Assembly (NCBI GenBank): GCA_002497965.1
Contig: DAFR01000129.1
Span: 1-5,986, forward strand
Source: Methanomicrobiaceae archaeon UBA436
Lineage (GTDB): Archaea > Halobacteriota > Methanomicrobia > Methanomicrobiales > Methanoculleaceae
Direction: 5' to 3'
DNA length: 5,986 nt
Under the pieces are notes generated by a model. That model was not told the origin of the DNA and made no database searches. It was given only the letters and a program-made list of their open reading frames with translations. Each line of letters opens with the position of its first letter. The first letter of the stretch is position 1. The position numbers and the translations under genes were made by a program. Below, piece by piece: positions 1 through 5,683 of this stretch.

Positions 1-462
1 CTCGCCGATCGTGTAGCGGTGATGCAGGAGGGGAGAGTTGTCCAGACCGGCACGCCTGATGAGGTCTTCCGGAAACCTGCCACCGGGTTTGTCGCCGCCT
101 TCACCGGTATGGAGAACGTATACTGCGGGGTTTCAAGGGTTCTGAACGGCGAGGCGACGATCGACCTCGGCGGGATCACCGTCCGGACGGCCAGCGAGAT
201 CGAGGGTGAGGTCTGTGTCGGTATCCGGTCGGAAGAGGTGATTTTGTCCCGCGAACCTTTTGAGTCAAGCGCTGCAAACACCTTCCCCGGCATGGTGACC
301 GAGATCCAGAGGAACGGCACGTTTTCAAGGGTCTTCGTCGATGCCGGGGTTACATTCGTTGCCGTCCTGACACCGCAGAGCGTCGAGCGCCTGCGACTGG
401 CCGAGGGTGTAGCGGTCCAAGTCACATTCAAGGCCTCGGCCGTCCACGTCTTTCTGCGGTAA
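1..462 (+). CDS. wtpC: ABC transporter ATP-binding protein, C-terminal part (tungstate/molybdate type, TOBE domain); 5' end outside window
   Basis: The frame is open from base 1 and ends with TAA at 460-462, so the last 153 residues are visible. They begin LADRVAVMQEGRVVQTGTPD, the classic end of an ABC nucleotide-binding domain just after the H-loop, followed by EVFRKP and 'FTGMENV', which lead into the regulatory region. Residues from about 85 to the end form a TOBE-like domain (NTFPGMVTEI, then RVFVDAG, LTPQSVERLRL and a terminal FKASAVHV stretch), the pattern seen in ModC/WtpC proteins. In the family, this cytoplasmic subunit hydrolyses ATP to drive uptake of tungstate or molybdate through a WtpB/ModB permease, and the TOBE domain can bind the oxyanion. 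Walker A and B lie outside the window. Methanogens need W/Mo for formylmethanofuran dehydrogenase and formate dehydrogenase. The related sulfate, iron or polyamine ATPases (CysA, FbpC, PotA) are less likely but not excluded. The permease and binding-protein genes would be expected upstream. Confidence 0.78.
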   Translation, partial: LADRVAVMQEGRVVQTGTPDEVFRKPATGFVAAFTGMENVYCGVSRVLNGEATIDLGGITVRTASEIEGEVCVGIRSEEVILSREPFESSAANTFPGMVTEIQRNGTFSRVFVDAGVTFVAVLTPQSVERLRLAEGVAVQVTFKASAVHVFLR

Positions 463-478
463 GAGCAGGCCATTCCTC

Positions 479-499
479 CCGGCCAGAAGGAGCGGCCGG
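479..499. repeat. Inverted repeat downstream of the ABC ATPase gene
   Basis: CCGGCC at 479-484 pairs with GGCCGG at 494-499 across a 9-nt loop, starting 17 bp after the ABC ATPase stop codon. It could form a small stem-loop at the 3' end of that transcript. No T-run follows, and archaeal termination mainly depends on T-tracts, so calling it a terminator would be a guess. Confidence 0.3.
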
Positions 500-575
500 A
501 TGGGGGAAGAATCCAACGAGATAACAAAACGAACGTCTTCTGCAGCTGACCACCCCCGCCACCCGGCCGATAGGA

Positions 576-591
576 GGGGCGGAAACGCCCC
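576..591. repeat. GC-rich hairpin with GAAA tetraloop in convergent intergenic region
   Basis: GGGGCG (576-581), GAAA (582-585) and CGCCCC (586-591) form a perfect 6-bp stem closed by a GNRA-type tetraloop when read on the plus strand. It lies between the ends of the convergent ABC ATPase and rubredoxin genes and could act as a 3'-end structure for plus-strand transcripts. Apart from this, the stem-loop at 479-499 and the palindrome at 595-608, I see nothing gene-like in 463-651. Confidence 0.4.
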
Positions 592-594
592 CGC

Positions 595-608
595 CGTGTC
601 ATGACACG
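595..608. repeat. Perfect 14-bp palindrome
   Basis: CGTGTCATGACACG at 595-608 equals its own reverse complement. It sits 3 bp after the GAAA-loop hairpin and about 43 bp beyond the rubredoxin stop codon. On the minus strand a T5 tract (complement of 615-619) lies between the rubredoxin stop and this palindrome, so the rubredoxin transcript may end near here. A palindrome of this size can also be a protein-binding site, but no promoter is evident next to it. Confidence 0.4.
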
Positions 609-651
609 CTCCAGAAAAAGCAGAATAGGGGCCGGGATGTGCCCGCCGCAC

Positions 652-810
652 TTATATCTTCTTAAACCGGCTCTTCGGCGCGCCGCACCGGGGACATTTC
701 CAGGTCTCTGGCAGGTCTTCGAAGGCTGTGCCGGGTTTAACACCGTGTTCAGGGTCGCCGAGAGCGGGGTTGTAGACGTAGCCACACTGTGTGCACCGAT
801 ACAAATCCAT
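652..810 (-). CDS. Rubredoxin
   Basis: This is a 52-residue protein starting with ATG at 810-808 and ending with TAA at 654-652. It begins [15 protein letters not shown] and has two Cys-x2-Cys pairs, C6-T-Q-C9 and C39-P-R-C42, each followed by Gly (CGY and CGAP), the four ligands of a rubredoxin Fe(SCys)4 site. The conserved GDP-x5-PGT-x-F-x-D-L-P-x-x-W segment (residues 18-37) is intact. Length and motif order match typical rubredoxins. In the family this is a cytoplasmic one-electron carrier; in anaerobes it often passes electrons to oxygen or superoxide detoxification enzymes (flavodiiron proteins, rubrerythrin, superoxide reductase), none of which is visible here. A near-perfect Shine-Dalgarno (GAGGTGAT, complement of 817-824) lies 6 nt before the start and fixes it. 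The gene is 85 bp downstream of the HerA-like ATPase on the same strand, so co-transcription or its own promoter are both possible. Confidence 0.96.
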   Translation of the reverse strand: MDLYRCTQCGYVYNPALGDPEHGVKPGTAFEDLPETWKCPRCGAPKSRFKKI

Positions 811-816
811 CGTATC

Positions 817-824
817 ATCACCTC
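817..824 (-). promoter_or_regulatory. Ribosome binding site of rubredoxin gene
   Basis: The minus strand reads GAGGTGAT here, which matches the archaeal 16S rRNA 3' end well. Spacing to the ATG at 810 is 6 nt. It decides the start codon of the short rubredoxin gene. Confidence 0.8.
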
Positions 825-855
825 ATTCCCTGCCGGCCGCCGGGACGGCGAGGGG

Positions 856-862
856 TAATATC
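856..862 (-). promoter_or_regulatory. Possible TATA-like element for rubredoxin
   Basis: The minus strand reads GATATTA here, within GAGATATTAC. It is about 49 nt before the rubredoxin ATG. With the usual archaeal spacing of about 25 nt, transcription would begin near 834 and leave a short leader holding the ribosome site. The match is weak, and read-through from the ATPase gene is an alternative. Confidence 0.3.
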
Positions 863-895
863 TCGTTTACTTCCGCTTCAGGATAAGTGCTCCGG

Positions 896-2494
896 TCACG
901 ATACCGGGAAAGGAAGTTCCTTTCCCGTGCAACCGTCGAGGACGATCGAGCGCTCACCGCGCTCCGATGCAAACCGGATCACGTAGACCGGGTAATAGAT
1001 CGTCTCAAACTCGATAATCTCGGCCGTTGGCTCAAGCCCTTTCAGGATCGTCCGGAGCGACGACTCCGTGACCTTCGCCTCCAGGCTCTCACCCCGAAGA
1101 GGCTCCATGGGGAGGCCGCAGGCTCCAGCCCGGAGAGAAGAGAGTGGCGGGACATCCTCTGTCAGGAGAGGTACGTAGACCGTGGTTTCACCGATTGTCT
1201 TTACCTCTGTTATGAGTTTCGCATCCGAAAGACTCTTTATCGCTTTCTTCACCGCGGCCGGCGGAAGGTGGGTCTCGGCCTCGATCTCGACGGGCGTCGA
1301 TCCTCCGTTTGCAAGCCCGGCAACGACCCTGATCGCGGCCTCATCGAGCCCCAGGAGTTCAGAGAACCCCGGCCTGACCTTCAGCCCCCGGTCTATATCG
1401 ACGATGCAGCCGGTGCAGCCATCGATGATGAACGACGCTGTCTTTGTGGTCTTCCGCAGAAGTCCACCGATGTAGCGGACATTCACCCGATGTAACGGCC
1501 GGTAGACCTGCTCCCCCGAGACTATCCGTTCCTCGGGTTCCAGGACCCTGAACCTGCGTTTTCTCTTCTCCCTGGCGATGTCGAGCGCTTCCTCACGGAT
1601 CAGCATCGGGACAACCGCGTTCCTCGTGATGGGGGGTTCCATCATGGGCGGTTCCGCTTCCTCCTGCTGCGGTTTGCCGCCGCAGGGTTCGGCCCGGCGC
1701 CGATCTCCCGGCCGGACCGGCTGCGCCGGCACGAGCCTTGGCGTCTGCCCGCCGTGCCTGCATATCCGGTTCCGGAATCGCATCTTCACCTTTCCGCGGG
1801 AGAGTCCGCCCATAACAAAGAACTCTCCTGGCTCGAGTTCCGTGAGTTCGGTGACCTCTTTACGGGATGAGAAGAAGAGACTGACCGCTTTTAGATCGTT
1901 TTCTATCGAGAGTTTCCCGATGATCTGGTTGTTGCACTGGGAGAGGACGTTTTTTGTCACAAGAGATGGCCGCTGGGTCGCAATCAGCAAGCCGAGCCCT
2001 CGTTTTCGCCCCCGGCGGGAGATCTCCTCGATCTGCTTGATGGCGTCTCCTGATTGCGGGATGAACTTGTCCGCTTCCTCCAGGACCAGAAGGAATGGTT
2101 TCTTCAGTCTGCTCTCCAGGTTGTAGAGTACGTCGGCGAGTTGGGCCACCTTATCCCGCATATTGGTCTCCGAGACGTCGAAGATCACGGCAGTCCTTGA
2201 ACAGATCGCCTCCTGCATGACGTCCCGGAGGTTTGCCCGCTCGATATCCACGTCACGATCATCGCCTGAACCGATCCTGATGAGGGGGAACCGTTCCGCA
2301 AGCGAGGAGTACTCCCCCTCCGTATCGACGAGGCAGAACCCGATCCTCGCCTGCAGGAGCTGTTCGCAGATCACCGCGATGCCCCAACTCTTCCCGGCGC
2401 CAGACTGCGCTATGATGCACGTTCTTCCCGTGACGAGTTCCTGGGCGTCGACGGCAACGTCATGGTCACCGTCCTTTCCGATCACCAGCTCCAT
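896..2494 (-). CDS. HerA/DUF87-like P-loop ATPase with C-terminal winged helix and duplicated DGCTG modules
   Basis: This 532-residue protein starts with ATG at 2494 and ends with TGA at 898-896. Residues 1-240 are a HerA/DUF87-type ATPase core. Walker A is A29-QSGAGKS-36 (the usual first Gly is Ala). The acidic LVDTEGEYSSL block is at 55-65, Walker B is FLLVLEEADKF at 134-144 with E139/E140, and RRGRKRGLGLLIATQRPS at 160-177 carries the arginines and polar sensor residue typical of the family. Residues about 245-312 are a Pro/Arg/Glu-rich linker. Residues about 383-435 resemble a winged helix (AAVKKAIKSLSDAKLI as recognition region). Flanking it are two similar modules, about 318-363 and 487-524, each running from LEP through Y-x-P to DGCTG. 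HerA relatives act as hexameric DNA translocases, often with the nuclease NurA and Mre11/Rad50, none of which is nearby, so the substrate is unknown. There is no strong Shine-Dalgarno; a short-leader transcript is likely. DNA pumping, plasmid maintenance or a regulatory role are all possible. Confidence 0.85.
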   Translation of the reverse strand: MELVIGKDGDHDVAVDAQELVTGRTCIIAQSGAGKSWGIAVICEQLLQARIGFCLVDTEGEYSSLAERFPLIRIGSGDDRDVDIERANLRDVMQEAICSRTAVIFDVSETNMRDKVAQLADVLYNLESRLKKPFLLVLEEADKFIPQSGDAIKQIEEISRRGRKRGLGLLIATQRPSLVTKNVLSQCNNQIIGKLSIENDLKAVSLFFSSRKEVTELTELEPGEFFVMGGLSRGKVKMRFRNRICRHGGQTPRLVPAQPVRPGDRRRAEPCGGKPQQEEAEPPMMEPPITRNAVVPMLIREEALDIAREKRKRRFRVLEPEERIVSGEQVYRPLHRVNVRYIGGLLRKTTKTASFIIDGCTGCIVDIDRGLKVRPGFSELLGLDEAAIRVVAGLANGGSTPVEIEAETHLPPAAVKKAIKSLSDAKLITEVKTIGETTVYVPLLTEDVPPLSSLRAGACGLPMEPLRGESLEAKVTESSLRTILKGLEPTAEIIEFETIYYPVYVIRFASERGERSIVLDGCTGKELPFPVS

Positions 2495-2523
2495 CCGCTC
2501 AAAGAGATAACAGGGTGCCCGGT

Positions 2524-2531
2524 CTTTTAAC
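2524..2531 (-). promoter_or_regulatory. Candidate TATA box for the HerA-like ATPase gene
   Basis: The minus strand reads GTTAAAAG here, preceded by a purine-rich stretch (GAAGAGGAAGC) that could serve as a BRE. It is centred about 34 nt before the ATG at 2494. With usual archaeal spacing the transcript would start only some 5-10 nt before the start codon, which fits the lack of a clear ribosome site. The gene would then be expressed independently of the MFS gene that ends 74 bp upstream. Confidence 0.45.
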
Positions 2532-2568
2532 GCTTCCTCTTCGGATCAGAGGGTCTGGTTCAAGCAAA

Positions 2569-3960
2569 TTAGAGGCCTTCCCCCCTATTTTTGTTCCTGG
2601 AGAGCGAGAGAAAGACCCCGAAGACCGAGAGGGCCGTGAACGCCTGAAATAGCAGTCGCAGGCTCTTCATGAACTCCGGGAATACTTCCGGGGTGACGGT
2701 CGTCGACCCCATGATTACAGCAAAGACCACCAGGACGGCCCCCATGCTCAGCATCATCCCGAGCGAGCGCATCGTCGCTACCATCGCCGATGCGCTCCCG
2801 TAGAACCGTTTCTCCACGCTCCCCATGATAGCGGTGGTGTTCGGGGAAGAGAACAACCCGACCCCCGTCCCCACCAGGAACAGTAGGGCGAGGACCTGTG
2901 TGATCGGTGTCGTCTCGTTGAGCAGCGAGAGTCCGAAGAGTCCCATGGCAGCAACCCCCATCCCAAGCGAGGCCAGCAGCCCTGGCTCCACCCGGTCGGC
3001 CAGTCGTCCTGCCGCCGGGGCGACGAAGACCTGGACGATCGGTTGTATCAGTAGGAGCGTGCCTGCGGCGGCGGGTTCGTATCCCCGGACATACTGGAGG
3101 TAGAGAGAGAGGAGGAACGCGACTGCATACGTTGCGCTGTAGTTGATCAGGGCGGCAACGTTAGAGGCTGCAAAGACACGGTTCTTCTGGAGTAGTGAGA
3201 TCGGCAGAAGGGGGTCTGGCCGGTGCTGCTCCACCCGGAAGAAGACCACGCCAAGCACCAGTGATGCCGCAAGGAGCACCAGACCGGCATGGGTGGTGAT
3301 CCAGGCCAGGCCCAGGAAGAGGCAGAGGATCAGGGCTGAGGAGAGGATCAACCCTGGAACGTCGAAGTGTTCCATCTCTCGCTCGTTTAAGAAAGCCGGG
3401 AACTTCCTGGCATAGAATAAGACCGGGACTGCAAGGAGCGCGGTCACTATGAAGATGCTTCGCCAGCCAAAGAACTGGGTCAGGACTCCCCCAAGGAACG
3501 GCCCGAACGAGAGCCCGGCGTAGACAGCGGTGGTGTTGATCCCGATCGCGTAGCCCCGTCTGCCAGGTGGAAAGAGGCTGGCTATCAGGGCCACGCTTGT
3601 CGCGTTGATCATCGCCCCGCCCACCCCCTGCATGAACCGGAAGAGGAGGAGCAGGCTCATCGATGATGCGAATATGGAGAGGATGGATCCGGCGGCGTAG
3701 ACGACGATACCGATCAGGAAGATGTTGACCCTCCCCCGCGAGTCGCCGAGCCTTCCTGCCGGGAGGAGGAATATGACCGATGCAAGGAGATAGGTGCTGG
3801 AGACCCAGGCCAGCGTGGCCGCATCGGCGGAGAATTCGGTGCCGATGACGGGCAGGGCAAGGTTGATCGCGGAGGCTGTGAAAGGATTTATAAACGAAGC
3901 GATCGTGACCAATACGAGGATGACTCCCCGTGAATAAGTTCGTTCTTCTACCTCTTTCAC
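2569..3960 (-). CDS. MFS transporter, DHA2 (EmrB/QacA-like) drug:H+ antiporter type
   Basis: This is a 463-residue, strongly hydrophobic membrane protein. It begins with GTG at 3960 and ends with TAG at 2571-2569. GTG is favoured because GAGGA lies about 6 nt before it and the next in-frame Met (M101) would remove the first membrane segments. MFS motif A is visible as AGRLGDSRGR at 68-77, motif B-like RFMQGVGGA at 108-116 with R108, and the antiporter motif C region from G136 to W166 (YAIGINTTAVYAGLSFGPFLGG). A second-half motif A copy is AGRLADRVEP at 317-326. Length and hydrophobic spacing fit a 14-helix DHA2 transporter. The family exports drugs, dyes or other toxic compounds in exchange for protons across the cytoplasmic membrane; the substrate cannot be told from sequence. 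It is divergent from a decayed MFS gene, and the shared 109-bp gap contains an inverted repeat that could be an operator. The C-terminus ends in a charged tail (SRNKNRGEGL). Confidence 0.93.
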   Translation of the reverse strand: MKEVEERTYSRGVILVLVTIASFINPFTASAINLALPVIGTEFSADAATLAWVSSTYLLASVIFLLPAGRLGDSRGRVNIFLIGIVVYAAGSILSIFASSMSLLLLFRFMQGVGGAMINATSVALIASLFPPGRRGYAIGINTTAVYAGLSFGPFLGGVLTQFFGWRSIFIVTALLAVPVLFYARKFPAFLNEREMEHFDVPGLILSSALILCLFLGLAWITTHAGLVLLAASLVLGVVFFRVEQHRPDPLLPISLLQKNRVFAASNVAALINYSATYAVAFLLSLYLQYVRGYEPAAAGTLLLIQPIVQVFVAPAAGRLADRVEPGLLASLGMGVAAMGLFGLSLLNETTPITQVLALLFLVGTGVGLFSSPNTTAIMGSVEKRFYGSASAMVATMRSLGMMLSMGAVLVVFAVIMGSTTVTPEVFPEFMKSLRLLFQAFTALSVFGVFLSLSRNKNRGEGL

Positions 3961-4019
3961 GCCTATCCTCTACGCCTCCGGGTTCTGTGCGGTAACAGAG
4001 TTCGCGTTGAGTGCAGATA

Positions 4020-4045
4020 AGTCCACTGCCCATCTCCAGTGGACT
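4020..4045. promoter_or_regulatory. Inverted repeat in divergent MFS intergenic region (possible operator)
   Basis: AGTCCACT (4020-4027) and AGTGGACT (4038-4045) are perfect inverted copies separated by 10 nt. The dyad lies in the 109-bp gap between the divergent MFS gene starts. TATA-like sequences flank it: AGATAAGT (4015-4022) on the plus strand, and CTAAAAGC (complement of 4046-4053) on the minus strand. This is a good place for a dimeric repressor that controls a transporter. No regulator gene is seen in the window. It could also be a leader hairpin, since GCTTTT follows it on the plus strand. Confidence 0.45.
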
Positions 4046-4069
4046 GCTTTTAGGATCATGACCCAGTAG

Positions 4070-5129
4070 ATGAGCATGCGTGCCCCACCCCCGGAGTTCC
4101 AGCGGGATCTCCGTGCGACCTCCCTCCGGCTCATCCTGCTGCTGGGCGTGGCAAGCCTGTTCGGTAGCCTGGTCTCTAACGGTGCCAGGAGCGTTACCGG
4201 CCCCTACCTTCTCCTTCTCGGTGGAAGCGCGGCAGTTGTCGGGCTGGTTGCCGGGGCCGGCGAGTTTATCGGCTACGCCCTCATCATCGCCGAGCGGATC
4301 GGGAAAGCCATCAGAGGACACCGGCGCGGGAGACGATCCTCTCCCATGCGACGGTGGCCGTTGGGAGAGGGTGGGGGTTCGGGTTTCACAAAGCGCTCGA
4401 TCAGGTCGGTGCGGTCGCGGGCCCGCTGGTCATGGTCGTCGCCCTGGCCGTCACTGGGGGTTATACGGATGGATTCCTGGTTCTGGCCATTCCTCTCATC
4501 GGCGTCGCGGCTGCTCTCTTCCTGGCCCGGTCGGAGGTGCCGTCACCACGGTTCCTGGAGGTGGAGGAGATGCAGGGAGACAACATCCCTTCGATCCTGC
4601 CCTATGCCCTCTTCATATTCCTGGGAATGGCCGGGTTTGCCACCTTCCCGCTCATATCGTTCCACCTTAAAGCCGGGGCGAACCGTCTCCGACGCCGCAA
4701 TCCCGCTCTTTTATGCAGGTGCGATGGTTGTCTCTGTCTTTGTGGCGCTGTTACTCGGCCGGGTCTTCGATCGTGCAGGTGTCCATATCTTTCTTTCCAT
4801 CCCCATCATCAGCCTTGCATCGGTCTTTCTCGCCTTCTCGAACGATCCGCGGATCGCGGTTGCTGGATCGCTTGTCTGGGGTGCAGGGATCGGGCTCTTT
4901 GAACCACTTCTACAGGCGTAGATTGCAGAGTCTACAAGCCTCGAGCGGAGGGGGAAGGTCTACGGGCACACAGAGCGCGGTCGACGGGACGGCGTGGTTT
5001 CTGGAGAGCGCTGGGATGGGTGTTCTCTACGACGTATCGATCGGGCACATCCTCGCCTATGTTGTTATCATCGAGGCCGCGGCCCTGATAGCCTACCTCT
5101 GGTTGTTACTGATACGGGATCCCGGTTAG
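4070..5129 (+). pseudogene. Decayed MFS transporter (12-helix type), multiple frameshifts, in-frame stop and internal deletion
   Basis: Joining three frames gives one recognisable MFS protein. Frame of 4070: MSMRAPPPEF through LFGSLVSNGARSVTGPYLL to EFIGYAL and IIAERIGKAIR (to about 4315). The frame then changes at GG 4316-4317 to TPARETILSHATVAVGRG and FGFHKALDQVGAVAGPLV, running to FHLKAG near 4677. It returns to the first frame at the G4 run 4675-4678 (TVSDAAIPLFYAGAMVV, then LLLGRVFDRAGVH) and meets amber TAG at 4919-4921 after FEPLLQA. IAESTSLERRGKVYG follows the stop, and a further +1 change at GGG 4964-4966 leads to TQSAVDGTAWFLESAGMGVL and the final RDPG, stop 5127-5129. Between GYAL and IIAER (about 4278-4283) the expected helix 2-3 loop with motif A (G-x-L-x-D-x-x-G-R) is absent in every frame, implying an in-frame deletion of some 40-50 codons. 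An ATG at 4058 is followed by an in-frame TAG at 4067, so the original start may also be broken. It should not make a working transporter. Confidence 0.85.
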
Positions 5130-5138
5130 GCCCTATGA

Positions 5139-5168
5139 AAGGCCAGGGGAGATTGTCCCCTGAGCCTT
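5139..5168. terminator. Imperfect 12-bp hairpin between convergent genes (possible bidirectional terminator)
   Basis: AAGGC (5139-5143) pairs with GCCTT (5164-5168), and CAGGGGA (5144-5150) with TCCCCTG (5156-5162), leaving one bulged A at 5163 and a 5-nt loop GATTG. It lies just after the end of the decayed MFS gene (5129) and just beyond the stop codon of the minus-strand membrane protein (5175). Short T tracts follow on both sides (CTTT at 5173-5176 on plus, TTTC on minus). The geometry fits a shared 3' end, though in archaea the role of hairpins in termination is less certain. Confidence 0.45.
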
Positions 5169-5174
5169 GCGGCT

Positions 5175-5513
5175 TTAGTGGTGGAGTGCCCCGCCGATGG
5201 CGCCACCGATCAGGGAGATGATGCCCTGGTATATGAACGCCGCCAGGACTATGAGGATCGACGCTCCGAGACCCGCGATGAACCCGAACGCCCCGAGGAG
5301 GACCGTGCCACCGATAAGTGTAAGCAGCGATATGACGATGGCGCCAAGGAGCCCTGCAAGCAGCCCGGCTTTTGCACCGTTCCAGATTCCGCCACGCACC
5401 ATCCAGCCGGCGACGAATCCGCCGGCCAGCGGCCCGAGGACAGGCAACAGGAACCCGAGAAGAACCCCTACAAGCCATCCGACGATGACTCCTGTCCAGA
5501 AGTTATCTGCCAT
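5175..5513 (-). CDS. Small glycine-rich membrane protein, DUF5518-like
   Basis: This 112-residue protein starts with ATG at 5513 and ends with TAA at 5177-5175. After a short MADNFW start it is almost wholly hydrophobic, with predicted membrane segments at about 7-37, 46-75 and 78-110, and no long soluble region. Glycines recur with small-residue spacing (GPLAGGFVAGWMVRGG at 27-42, NGAKAGLLAGLLGA at 45-58, IGGAIGGAL at 102-110), as in tightly packed helix bundles. The GGFVAGWMVRGG-x-WNGAKAG stretch is what I associate with DUF5518, a family of unknown function common in archaea. No enzyme motif or metal ligand pattern is seen apart from a terminal His-His. It has a strong TATA box and a GGTGAG ribosome site, so it is likely a single-gene unit that is well expressed. 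No function is known; a structural or stress-related membrane role would be a guess. Confidence 0.85.
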   Translation of the reverse strand: MADNFWTGVIVGWLVGVLLGFLLPVLGPLAGGFVAGWMVRGGIWNGAKAGLLAGLLGAIVISLLTLIGGTVLLGAFGFIAGLGASILIVLAAFIYQGIISLIGGAIGGALHH

Positions 5514-5549
5514 CTACTTTTACTCACCGCTGAGTGTTCGAGAGAGTAG

Positions 5550-5557
5550 TATATAAA
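5550..5557 (-). promoter_or_regulatory. Strong archaeal TATA box for the DUF5518-like gene
   Basis: The minus strand reads TTTATATA here, close to the archaeal TATA consensus, with an A-rich BRE-like stretch (CTAAAGA) just before it. It is centred about 40 nt before the ATG at 5513. Transcription should start near 5528-5530, giving a leader of about 15 nt that just includes the GGTGAG ribosome site (complement of 5523-5528). Confidence 0.7.
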
Positions 5558-5580
5558 TCTTTAGGATCAAGTCAGGTCGA

Positions 5581-5605
5581 ATCCCCGCCAGTTCAATGGC
5601 GGGAT
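5581..5605. repeat. Inverted repeat left of the transposase remnant
   Basis: CCCGCCA (5584-5590) pairs with TGGCGGG (5597-5603) around the 6-nt loop GTTCAA, and AT/AT add two more pairs if C5583 bulges out. It lies upstream of both the minus-strand DUF5518-like promoter and the plus-strand transposase remnant. I checked whether it is the end of a tRNA gene; it is not. It may be a terminator left over from a neighbour or part of the flank of the insertion. Confidence 0.35.
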
Positions 5606-5683
5606 AGGTAACGTAACGAAAGCTCTGTAAAATTGAATTGGCCCTGGATCCAACCTGGATTTGGACAAAGGAGAAACAGGGTC

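Noticed and set aside
325..651. Minus-strand frame antisense to the ABC ATPase end
   Set aside because: There is no domain and no convincing ribosome site, and it runs opposite a conserved TOBE domain.
887..1495. Plus-strand open frame opposite the ATPase gene
   Set aside because: It lies entirely antisense to the well-supported HerA-like ATPase, has no recognisable domain, and its Arg/Pro-rich composition is typical of an antisense shadow in GC-rich DNA.
896..3960. A defence island or new multi-gene system made of ATPase, transporter and rubredoxin
   Set aside because: There is no nuclease, methylase, toxin, reverse transcriptase or other effector gene, gaps between genes are 74-85 bp, and each gene has its own plausible expression signals. 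The sequence does not support a joint system.
3161..4321. Long minus-strand frame overlapping the DHA2 gene and the dead MFS gene
   Set aside because: Its translation is Arg/Pro/His-rich with no membrane or domain pattern, whereas the overlapping frame gives a clear MFS protein with motifs A, B and C.
4919..4921. Amber TAG (also 4067-4069) in the MFS gene as a possible pyrrolysine or read-through codon
   Set aside because: The same gene has frame changes and a missing segment, and pyrrolysine is typical of methylamine methyltransferases, not MFS proteins. Plain decay explains it better.
5566..5605. tRNA-like 3' end (GGTCGAATCCCCGCCA looks like a T arm)
   Set aside because: No 5-bp stem with a 7-nt TTC loop can be drawn, no anticodon or D arm lies upstream, and the dyad around GTTCAA has a 6-nt loop with a 7-bp stem.
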